Positions 5,757-11,000 of a DNA stretch of 11,000 nucleotides are shown one piece after another (the stretch's first letter is position 1; each line of letters starts with the position of its first letter). The notes under the pieces are model-generated. The model saw nothing but the letters and a program-made list of their open reading frames with translations, was not told the origin of the DNA and ran no database searches. The DNA lies in NCBI GenBank assembly GCA_903872785.1, contig CAIQLZ010000054.1, positions 1 to 11,000 of the forward strand, given 5' to 3'. This stretch comes from Candidatus Levyibacteriota bacterium. GTDB taxonomy: Bacteria > Patescibacteriota > Microgenomatia > Levybacterales > UBA12049. The position numbers and the translations under genes are program-made.

Positions 5757-8240
5757 ATGAATATCGGCGTTTTAAAACAAACGGAGATTACCGGTGAGGT
5801 TAAAAGGGCATACCTGGATTACGCCATGTCCGTTATTGTCTCCCGCGCGCTTCCTGATGTCAGAGACGGGCTAAAACCCGTCCACCGGAGAATTCTCTTT
5901 GCGCTTCATGAATTAAATTTAACTCATACTGCAAAATACGCAAAATCAGCAAAAATTGTCGGAGAGGTCATGGGGAAATACCATCCCCATGGAGACTTAC
6001 CGATTTATGATGCTTTAGTACGTTTGGCACAGGATTTTTCCATGAGATATCCGTTAGTAGACGGCCAGGGAAATTTCGGATCTATGGATGGAGATCCGCC
6101 CGCCGCAATGCGTTATACGGAAGCCCGTCTGGCACAAATAACCAATGAGATGCTAACCGACTTGGACAAGGAAACCGTAGATCATCTTCCGAATTTCGAC
6201 GCTACACTGCAAGAACCGGTTTTTCTTCCGGCAAAACTTCCGAATTTATTACTGATGGGATCCGAAGGAATTGCCGTAGGTATGGCAACCAAAATTCCGC
6301 CGCATAATTTGGGTGAATTGATTGACGCCATTACCTTCATGATCGGAAAAACAAAAACCACAATTACCGGTAAAAAATTTTCCCTGGTAAGCAGTGTAAC
6401 CGTTGATGATCTTCTGGAGTTTATTAAAGGCCCTGATTTTCCTACAGCCGGCGCAATCTATGATGCAACGGAGATCAAAAATGTTTACACAACCGGACGC
6501 GGCAAAATAATCATCCGGGGAAAAGCAGAAATCGAAGAAATAGGGCAGGGAAAATCGGCAATTATTGTGACCGAACTTCCTTATCAGGTTAATAAAGCAC
6601 TCATGGTTGCCCGGATTGCAGAATTGGCACGCGAAAAAAAGATTGAAGGAATTTCGGATTTAAGAGACGAATCGGACAGGCACGGAATTAGAGTGGTGAT
6701 TGAATTGAAAAGGGATACGGCTCCGAAAAAAGTTTTGAATAATTTATTCAAACATACCAGTCTTCAGACAAGTTTTCCGGCCAATATTGTCGCTCTTGTC
6801 AACGGAACTCCCCAAACGCTTAATTTAAAAACCATTCTTGAAGAATACTTAAAACACCGCTATCACGTAGTTACCAAGCGCTCGGAATTTGAACTCAGGC
6901 AGGCAAAAGCGAGACTGCATATTCTGGAAGGGCTAAAAATTGCCGTTGATGCAATCGATGCGGTAATCCGGACCATTAGAGAATCCAAAACTCAGGAAGA
7001 CGCCAAAAACAATCTGATGTTCAGGTTCAAGCTTTCCGAAATTCAGGCAACGGCAATTTTGGACATGCAATTAAGGCGGCTGGCGGCACTGGAACGTCAA
7101 AAAATAGAAGACGAACTGATTATGATCAAAGAAACAATCGGATATTTGGAAGACCTTCTTTCCCATCCCGAAAAAATATTAACGGTAATCAAAGAAGAAT
7201 TAAAAGTTCTTAAAGAAAAATTTGCCGATCCGAGACGAACCAAGGTTTATAAAAGCAAAGTCGGGGAATTCTCAGATGAAGATTTAATTCCGGACGAACC
7301 CACAGTAATGACAATTACCGACACCGGCTATATCAAGCGCCAAAGCCTAAACAGTTTCAGAATCCAAAACAGAGGAGGCAAAGGAGTACGGGGCATGACC
7401 ACAAAAGAAGAAGACGGAATTTTGAATATCCGCTATGCCCAAACTCACGACAATATCCTATTTTTTACCAACCGCGGCAAAGCTTATCAACTCAGAGCCT
7501 TTGAAATTGCCGAATCAACCCGCACGAGCAAAGGAACCGCAATCGTAAACTTAATCAATATTGAACAAGACGAAAAAGTTGAATCATTCATCAATTATAA
7601 AACCGGTAAACCAAGCGATGAGTTTCCATACAAATATGTTTTCTTAACCACGCAGAAAGGCACCGTGAAAAAAACAGCTTTAACTCAATTTGAAAACATC
7701 AGGAGAAGCGGAATTATCGCCATCAAATTAGATAAAGGAGACGAACTGGCCTGGAGTAATCTGACCGAAGGGGATAACGACGTCATCTTAACCACCAAAG
7801 AAGGAAAGGCAATCAGATTCTCGGAGAAATCAGTCAGGCCAATGGGCCGGGCAACATCGGGCGTGCACGGAATCAGACTTAAAGATCAGGATCAGGTAAC
7901 AGGTATGGATGTTATTAAAAAGAGAGACAAAGCCGATCTTTTGACGATTATGGAAAACGGACTTGGTAAAAAATCTCCGACTGAGCAGTTCAGAAGACAA
8001 AGCAGGGGAGGTCAAGGAGTAAAAGTCGCAAAAGTAACCGCAAAAACCGGAAAAATTGCCTTTGCCCAAGTAATTCCGCCGCATTATAAGAGCATCATCA
8101 TCACCTCCAAAAGAGGACAGGTAGTTAAACTCGAACTTTCTTCCGTTCCCAGACATTCCAGAAATACGCAGGGAGTAAAACTGATGAGATTTTCAAATTC
8201 AACGGATCTGGTAACCTCGGCAACCTGCGTTGAAGAATAA
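5757..8240 (+). CDS. gyrA: DNA gyrase subunit A
   Basis: The DNA breakage-reunion and wrapping subunit of gyrase, 827 residues. The N-terminal winged-helix domain carries 'LPDVRDGLKPVHRRI' (32-46) and the catalytic Tyr120 in 'AAMRYTEARL', preceded by 'DGQGNFGS'. Tower and coiled-coil regions follow, with 'ILDMQLRRLAALE' at the C-gate. The C-terminal half (from about residue 510) has six beta-pinwheel blades; the first contains the GyrA box at 537-543 as QNRGGKG, one change from QRRGGKG. The box supports gyrase rather than topoisomerase IV. The quinolone region reads HPHGDLPIYD: Leu81 and Pro82 replace the Ser/Thr and Ala usual at E. coli positions 83-84, while the acidic Asp85 (E. coli 87) is kept. 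A segment around residues 197-215 is longer than in E. coli. It begins 31 bases after hppA with no Shine-Dalgarno sequence, and is followed by folD after 4 bases. Confidence 0.96.
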   Translation: MNIGVLKQTEITGEVKRAYLDYAMSVIVSRALPDVRDGLKPVHRRILFALHELNLTHTAKYAKSAKIVGEVMGKYHPHGDLPIYDALVRLAQDFSMRYPLVDGQGNFGSMDGDPPAAMRYTEARLAQITNEMLTDLDKETVDHLPNFDATLQEPVFLPAKLPNLLLMGSEGIAVGMATKIPPHNLGELIDAITFMIGKTKTTITGKKFSLVSSVTVDDLLEFIKGPDFPTAGAIYDATEIKNVYTTGRGKIIIRGKAEIEEIGQGKSAIIVTELPYQVNKALMVARIAELAREKKIEGISDLRDESDRHGIRVVIELKRDTAPKKVLNNLFKHTSLQTSFPANIVALVNGTPQTLNLKTILEEYLKHRYHVVTKRSEFELRQAKARLHILEGLKIAVDAIDAVIRTIRESKTQEDAKNNLMFRFKLSEIQATAILDMQLRRLAALERQKIEDELIMIKETIGYLEDLLSHPEKILTVIKEELKVLKEKFADPRRTKVYKSKVGEFSDEDLIPDEPTVMTITDTGYIKRQSLNSFRIQNRGGKGVRGMTTKEEDGILNIRYAQTHDNILFFTNRGKAYQLRAFEIAESTRTSKGTAIVNLINIEQDEKVESFINYKTGKPSDEFPYKYVFLTTQKGTVKKTALTQFENIRRSGIIAIKLDKGDELAWSNLTEGDNDVILTTKEGKAIRFSEKSVRPMGRATSGVHGIRLKDQDQVTGMDVIKKRDKADLLTIMENGLGKKSPTEQFRRQSRGGQGVKVAKVTAKTGKIAFAQVIPPHYKSIIITSKRGQVVKLELSSVPRHSRNTQGVKLMRFSNSTDLVTSATCVEE

Positions 8241-8244
8241 TGCA

Positions 8245-9075
8245 ATGAAAATTGACGGAAAACAAATTGCTCAGGAAATTCTGGATGATCTTAGGAAAAA
8301 AGTAGCAAAACTTAATAAAAATAATATTTACCCAAAACTGGCAATAATTATGGTTGCCGACAATCCCGCATCACTCGCATATATCAGGCAAAAGGAAATA
8401 AAAGCAGAAAGTATCGGTATCAAAACCATTACTTACAATTTAAAACCCGAAATTCAAAGTTTTGAATTAATTAAGCTTATTGAAAAATTAAATAACGAAA
8501 AAAACATTCAGGGTATTATTGTTCAGCAACCTCTACCAAAACACTTAAATGCAAAAATTATCAATCAGGCAATTAATCCTCAAAAAGATGTTGACGGATT
8601 TCATCCGGATTCGCATTTCCAAATGCCGATAGCTATGGCGGTTTTGAAAATCTTAGAAAAAGTTTATCTTGCAAATCCCAAAACAGAATACCGCTTTGCA
8701 GATTGGTTAAAAAATAATAAAATTGTTGTCATCGGAAAAGGAGAAACGGGCGGAAAACCAATAATTAAGCTGTTTGAAAAAATGAAAGTTCCCGTTGTAG
8801 TAATTGACAGCAAAACAAAACAGCCGGAAGTTCTGACCAAGAAAGCAGATATTGTAATCAGCGCTGTTGGCAAAGCAAATATTGTCACCCCGCAAATGCT
8901 TAAAAAAGGAGTTATCTTAATCGGTCTTGGCATTTCAAGAGAAAAAAACAAAAAACTAATCGGGGATTACTCTGAAATTGAAATAGAAAATATTGCTTCT
9001 TTTTATACCACTACTCCGGGGGGAATCGGCCCAGTTAATGTCGCAATGCTTTTACAGAATTTAGTTAGGGCTTAA
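8245..9075 (+). CDS. folD: Bifunctional methylenetetrahydrofolate dehydrogenase / methenyltetrahydrofolate cyclohydrolase, divergent
   Basis: Interconverts 5,10-methylene-, methenyl- and 10-formyl-tetrahydrofolate in the cytoplasm. The 276 residues keep the catalytic set of E. coli FolD (Tyr50, Lys54, Gln98, Asp121), each shifted by four: Tyr46 and Lys50 in 'SLAYIRQK', Gln94 in 'IVQQPLP', Asp117 in 'KDVDGFHP'. The C-terminal 'TPGGIGPVNVAMLL' is also typical. Two regions depart from the family. The loop after 'DGFHP' is about nine residues shorter and lacks PCTP (here QMPIAMAVLKIL). The nucleotide loop reads GKGETGGKP rather than the usual G(R/A)S.(I/L)VG.P. Both activities are plausible, but cofactor preference is uncertain. 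A TTG at 8230 would extend the frame into gyrA; ATG 8245 gives the normal MKIDGK start. No promoter or Shine-Dalgarno is seen, and the 4-base gap suggests cotranscription and translational coupling with gyrA. Confidence 0.93.
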   Translation: MKIDGKQIAQEILDDLRKKVAKLNKNNIYPKLAIIMVADNPASLAYIRQKEIKAESIGIKTITYNLKPEIQSFELIKLIEKLNNEKNIQGIIVQQPLPKHLNAKIINQAINPQKDVDGFHPDSHFQMPIAMAVLKILEKVYLANPKTEYRFADWLKNNKIVVIGKGETGGKPIIKLFEKMKVPVVVIDSKTKQPEVLTKKADIVISAVGKANIVTPQMLKKGVILIGLGISREKNKKLIGDYSEIEIENIASFYTTTPGGIGPVNVAMLLQNLVRA

Positions 9076-9089
9076 GAAAAATCTAAAAG

Positions 9090-9118
9090 TTGACATTTCA
9101 AACTTCAGATATTATACT
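9090..9118 (+). promoter_or_regulatory. Near-consensus promoter of the 9126 gene (leaderless)
   Basis: A perfect TTGACA (9090-9095), 17 bases, then TATACT (9113-9118, 5 of 6). The ATG at 9126 follows after 7 bases. The longest open frame begins with the TTG of the -35 box itself, which cannot be the start if this promoter is used. Confidence 0.8.
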
Positions 9119-9125
9119 TTCGCAA

Positions 9126-9611
9126 ATGGAAAAAAAGGAATTTTTGTCTTTTGCACATTCTACAAAAGAATTAGCAAACAGATTTTTAGAGGAAACGAAC
9201 ATGGACGACTACGTCAGCATGCGTCTTGCCCGCAAAAATCTTAAAAGCGTCCTTAATTCCGAACTTTTAAATTTACAGGAGTCAGCTGTACCTGCGGAAA
9301 GCCGAAATAAAATTATCAACGCCATCCAGGATAACAAGCTTACCTTCGGATATCTGGCATTAATGATTACCGATGACCATCCCTTACTGGATGGTTGGGC
9401 GGAGAAATCCAAACGGCGCGATTTGCATTTTATTCTGGGAAGAAAAATTCTGGGTTTTGAAAACGACATCGTTTCCTTAAGATTAAATATAATCAGATTC
9501 GGAAATGACCAAACAGAGGAGGGAATACGAAAGGAAATGGCCCCTTACAAAAAATTTCAACAGGATTTACTTAAAATAGCGGTTCCGCTCCCAATGGTCT
9601 TTAGAAAATGA
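9126..9611 (+). CDS. Hypothetical protein, 161 aa
   Basis: I do not recognise this protein. It starts MEKKEFLSF, is predicted to be soluble and mainly helical, has no signal peptide or membrane segment and contains no cysteine. Its middle part, 'FGYLALMITDDHPLLDGW', is the most distinctive stretch. Residues 20-34 (FLEETNMDDYVSMRL) align without gaps to residues 32-46 of the orphan protein at 903 and share F, L, E, D, Y and L, so the two may be distant relatives; this is a hand alignment over a short span. The start at 9126 is set by its position 7 bases after a strong -10 box, and no Shine-Dalgarno sequence is present. It ends convergently with the minus-strand gene, 17 bases away. With its own near-consensus promoter it is probably well expressed, but no role can be inferred. 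Confidence 0.75.
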   Translation: MEKKEFLSFAHSTKELANRFLEETNMDDYVSMRLARKNLKSVLNSELLNLQESAVPAESRNKIINAIQDNKLTFGYLALMITDDHPLLDGWAEKSKRRDLHFILGRKILGFENDIVSLRLNIIRFGNDQTEEGIRKEMAPYKKFQQDLLKIAVPLPMVFRK

Positions 9612-9628
9612 GGTTTTTTTGGAATTAG

Positions 9629-9832
9629 CTAATCAATCCATTTTTGAATTCCACGTGCACCTTTAACCTCTTCAATTTTTCTGACTAACTCTGCGGCCGG
9701 AATTATAGCCTCACGAAGAGATAATTTGCCTTTACTTGTCATTATCATTACTTCTGCCTGTTTACCTATCCGCGGATCAGTTGGAACTTCTCCATCATCT
9801 AGAATCCGAGAATTATTAAGTTGCTCTTTCAT
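9629..9832 (-). CDS. Small hypothetical protein, 67 aa
   Basis: The only minus-strand gene I can support. The protein begins MKEQLNNSRILDDGE, contains 'GKLSLREAIIPAAELVRKIEEV', which looks like one amphipathic helix, and ends GARGIQKWID. It has no cysteine, membrane segment or recognised motif. Support for its being real comes from an extended -10 promoter upstream on the same strand (9850-9878), ordinary-looking composition, and a tidy convergent end 17 bases from the preceding gene. On the opposite strand a 66-codon frame (9726-9926) overlaps it, but that frame is Ile/Ser/Arg-rich, has no promoter and ends inside the control region, so it looks like a shadow. The leader is about 10 bases with no Shine-Dalgarno sequence. 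Function unknown. Confidence 0.6.
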   Translation of the reverse strand: MKEQLNNSRILDDGEVPTDPRIGKQAEVMIMTSKGKLSLREAIIPAAELVRKIEEVKGARGIQKWID

Positions 9833-9849
9833 CTATATATTAATTTCGG

Positions 9850-9878
9850 ATTTTATCAGGTTGTTTTTCAAAAAGCAA
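9850..9878 (-). promoter_or_regulatory. Extended -10 promoter of the minus-strand 67-aa gene
   Basis: Read on the minus strand, TTGCTT (9878-9873), 17 bases, then TAAAAT (9855-9850) with TG one base upstream. The ATG begins at 9832, 17 bases after the -10 box, giving a leader of roughly 10 bases. It lies back to back with the plus-strand promoter at 9901. Confidence 0.55.
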
Positions 9879-9900
9879 ATAAGAATACCTAAAGTTGGCA

Positions 9901-9929
9901 TTGACAAAGGACAAACTCTTTGTTAGAGT
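9901..9929 (+). promoter_or_regulatory. Plus-strand promoter overlapped by inverted repeats
   Basis: A perfect TTGACA (9901-9906), 17 bases, then TAGAGT (9924-9929) with TG one base upstream (9921-9922). The predicted start is near 9936-9938, exactly where the terminator-like hairpin begins. The spacer and -10 are covered by inverted repeats, so repressor control is plausible. Confidence 0.6.
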
Positions 9930-9930
9930 T
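9903..9930 (+). repeat. Overlapping inverted and direct repeats, operator-like
   Basis: Three perfect dyads share this stretch: ACAAAG (9904-9909) with CTTTGT (9918-9923); ACAAA (9911-9915) with TTTGT (9919-9923); and AACTCT (9914-9919) with AGAGTT (9925-9930). GACAAA also occurs twice in tandem (9903-9908 and 9910-9915). In DNA they lie across the spacer and -10 box of the 9901 promoter, as an operator would. In RNA entering from upstream they would form mutually exclusive hairpins. Confidence 0.45.
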
Positions 9931-9936
9931 AATTTC

Positions 9937-9971
9937 CAGAACCTCTCCTTAACGGAAAGTTCTGTTTTTTT
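9937..9971 (+). terminator. Intrinsic terminator or attenuator hairpin before the cysteine-protein gene
   Basis: CAGAAC (9937-9942) pairs perfectly with GTTCTG (9959-9964), and an inner stem (TCTCC with GGAAA, one mismatch, one bulged C) can extend it around a TTAAC loop. Seven T residues follow directly (9965-9971), and the next bases are the ATG of the 9972 gene. Transcription from the 9901 promoter would start at the base of this hairpin, so RNA of about 35 bases, or read-through into the gene, is expected. Confidence 0.6.
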
Positions 9972-10187
9972 ATGACAGGGGAAATTCCGGGAAATTTTGA
10001 AACCAATAACAGCTGCGGATTTGAGGGAGTCGGAAAAAGACCTGAAGATTGCAGAAATAACCCTTGGAAATATCCTGAAAACTACCGACCTGATCTATGC
10101 CGCCAGTGCCCTCTGAATCAGGAAATTCCAAAAGCCGCCGAAAGTCCGCTACCGATAGTTTACATTCAATTTAAACAAACAAAATAA
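9972..10187 (+). CDS. Small four-cysteine protein, 71 aa, possible metal binder
   Basis: I do not recognise a family. The protein begins MTGEIPGNFE and has four cysteines, Cys15, Cys27, Cys43 and Cys46, spaced C-x11-C-x15-C-x2-C. The last pair (DLCRQCPLN) resembles half of a zinc-knuckle or iron-sulfur site; metal binding is an inference. The middle part is rich in Pro, Asn, Arg and aromatic residues ('NNPWKYPENYRPD'), unlike the helical orphans elsewhere in the window. There is no signal peptide or membrane segment. The ATG follows the T-run of a terminator-like hairpin with no Shine-Dalgarno sequence between them, so expression probably depends on read-through or refolding of that leader. 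A SIMPL gene with its own promoter follows after 51 bases. The coding call is supported by the cysteine pattern and the promoter; homologues have not been checked. Confidence 0.6.
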   Translation: MTGEIPGNFETNNSCGFEGVGKRPEDCRNNPWKYPENYRPDLCRQCPLNQEIPKAAESPLPIVYIQFKQTK

Positions 10188-10202
10188 TTAAATAGGTAAA
10201 TC

Positions 10203-10231
10203 TTGACAAAATATTTAATACCTGACATTAT
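10203..10231 (+). promoter_or_regulatory. Promoter of the SIMPL-domain gene (leaderless)
   Basis: A perfect TTGACA (10203-10208), 17 bases, then CATTAT (10226-10231, 4 of 6) with TG one base upstream (10223-10224). The ATG at 10239 follows after 7 bases. The weak -10 is compensated by the TGn extension and consensus -35. Confidence 0.65.
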
Positions 10232-10238
10232 TTATTAG

Positions 10239-10982
10239 ATGAGAGAATTTAAAACTACGTTAATTATTGTCATCGGCTTTCTCCTTATTCTTTTTTTGTA
10301 TTTCAAATTCGCCGGACCGATTTCGCTTTCCGTACAAAGCATTCAAACTACAAAATCAACTATATTTAGTGTTTCGGGAACCGGAAAAACAACCGGAATT
10401 CCGGACACGGCTTTAATGTCAATCGGAGTTACCAAAACAGCCTCAACCATTACGAATGCCCAAAATCAGACAAATACTGCCGCAAATAAAATAATTCAGG
10501 ATTTGAAAAACTTAGGAATTGAAGAAAAAAATATTCAGACTACGGATTACAGCGTTAATCCGCAATACGATTACAACGGTGGAGAACAAAATATTACCGG
10601 CTATACTGTTTCCCAAACTCTTGAAATAAAAATTACACCGATAGACGTTGCCAATAAGGCTATTGATGTTTCAACTGCGGATGGGGCAAATTTAGTCAAC
10701 GGCATAACCTTCACATTCAACGACAAAACAAAAAAAGATTTAGAAAATAAAGCCAGAGCGGAAGCGGTTAAAATGGCCAAAGAAAAAGCCGATAGCATTG
10801 CTAAGGCAACAGGAATCCGCTTGGGAAAAATTGTAGATGTACAGGAAACCAACAATCTTATTGAGCCAAGACCCATGATGGTGGGGGATGTAGCTTCTGA
10901 GGCAAAATCAGCAAATACCCAGCTTCAACCCGGAGAAAATTCAATCACCAGCAATATCACCATCTCCTACGAAACTTACTAA
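10239..10982 (+). CDS. Membrane-anchored SIMPL-domain (DUF541, YggE-like) protein
   Basis: The 247 residues begin with a single hydrophobic segment (about residues 7-26, TTLIIVIGFLLILFLYFKFA) after a short basic N-terminus, so the protein is either an N-terminally anchored or a secreted protein. The rest lies outside the membrane and matches the SIMPL family: 'FSVSGTGKTTGIPDTALMSIGV' strand start, the 'KIIQDLKNLGIEEKNIQTTDYSVNPQYDY' helix-strand unit, 'ITGYTVSQTLEIKI', and the long 'KARAEAVKMAKEKADSIAKATGIRLGKI' helix, ending in 'ITSNITISYETY'. Length is usual for the family. Relatives include YggE of E. coli, linked to oxidative stress, and a mammalian signalling protein, but the biochemical role is not defined. 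It has its own leaderless promoter. No terminator is visible in the 18 bases left after the stop. Confidence 0.9.
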   Translation: MREFKTTLIIVIGFLLILFLYFKFAGPISLSVQSIQTTKSTIFSVSGTGKTTGIPDTALMSIGVTKTASTITNAQNQTNTAANKIIQDLKNLGIEEKNIQTTDYSVNPQYDYNGGEQNITGYTVSQTLEIKITPIDVANKAIDVSTADGANLVNGITFTFNDKTKKDLENKARAEAVKMAKEKADSIAKATGIRLGKIVDVQETNNLIEPRPMMVGDVASEAKSANTQLQPGENSITSNITISYETY

Positions 10983-11000
10983 ATAATTCCATAACCAACC

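Noticed and set aside
5739..5757. Possible leaderless promoter directly before gyrA
   Set aside because: The bases where the -10 should end (5744-5749, TCGTCG) do not resemble TATAAT, so gyrA does not follow the pattern of the other genes.
7968..8030. Second GyrA-box-like motif QSRGGQG
   Set aside because: It is a normal degenerate blade motif of the GyrA C-terminal pinwheel, not a duplication.
8230..8244. TTG start that would lengthen folD by five residues and overlap gyrA
   Set aside because: FolD proteins begin with a short M-x-I-DGK strand, which the ATG at 8245 provides.
9620..9653. Inverted repeat TGGAATT / AATTCCA next to a run of seven T between the convergent genes
   Set aside because: The T-run precedes the hairpin on the plus strand and would be an A-run after it on the minus strand, so it cannot act as an intrinsic terminator for either gene. 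The loop is also 20 bases.
9726..9926. Plus-strand 66-codon frame opposite the minus-strand gene
   Set aside because: No promoter or ribosome site, odd composition, overlaps the promoters of both flanking genes and ends within the repeats. Treated as a shadow.
9941..9952. ACCTCTCCTTAA resembles the 3' end of 16S rRNA (anti-Shine-Dalgarno)
   Set aside because: There is an extra T, it forms part of the hairpin loop and inner stem, and no other rRNA sequence surrounds it. Most likely coincidence.

Overview
The window reads as a compact stretch of bacterial chromosome, most likely from the Candidate Phyla Radiation / Patescibacteria (Microgenomates-like). That placement is inferred from moderately AT-rich DNA, short gaps between genes, divergent FolD, GyrA and GyrB, small orphan proteins and an almost complete lack of Shine-Dalgarno sequences. 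TGA is used as a stop (genes ending at 870, 1577 and 9611), so the standard bacterial code fits and the TGA=Gly code of Gracilibacteria/Absconditabacteria does not. I saw no rRNA, tRNA, CRISPR array, transposase or prophage gene.

Layout: (1) 1-870, the 3' part of a FemAB/FemX-type peptidoglycan aminoacyltransferase, cut by the window edge. (2) 903-1577, an orphan helical protein with a possible -1 frame C-terminal extension. (3) 1677-3641 gyrB; 3692-5725 a membrane H+-pyrophosphatase; 5757-8240 gyrA; 8245-9075 folD. Both gyrase subunits therefore flank an ion pump. (4) 9126-9611, a second orphan protein that shares a short motif with the first. (5) 9629-9832 on the minus strand, a 67-residue orphan. 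(6) 9833-9971, a divergent control region with two promoters, overlapping inverted repeats and a terminator-like hairpin. (7) 9972-10187, a small four-cysteine protein. (8) 10239-10982, a membrane-anchored SIMPL-domain protein.

The most consistent hidden structure is promoter placement. Five genes (903, 1677, 3692, 9126, 10239) have a sigma-70-like -35 box, exactly 17 bases, then a -10 box ending 6-7 bases before the ATG. Transcription would start at or next to the start codon, so the mRNAs should be leaderless. This also moves several starts downstream of the longest open frames.

Functionally, GyrB and GyrA form the supercoiling enzyme. The pyrophosphatase couples PPi hydrolysis to proton pumping. 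FolD supplies one-carbon folates, and the FemAB protein modifies the cell-wall precursor. Two points stand out in the enzymes: GyrA carries Leu-Pro at the quinolone-contact positions (Ser83-Ala84 in E. coli), and FolD lacks the usual PCTP loop. I found no clear multi-gene defence or novel enzymatic system. The best candidates for something undescribed are the 9833-9971 control region with its cysteine protein, and the slippery A-run extension at 1562-1657.
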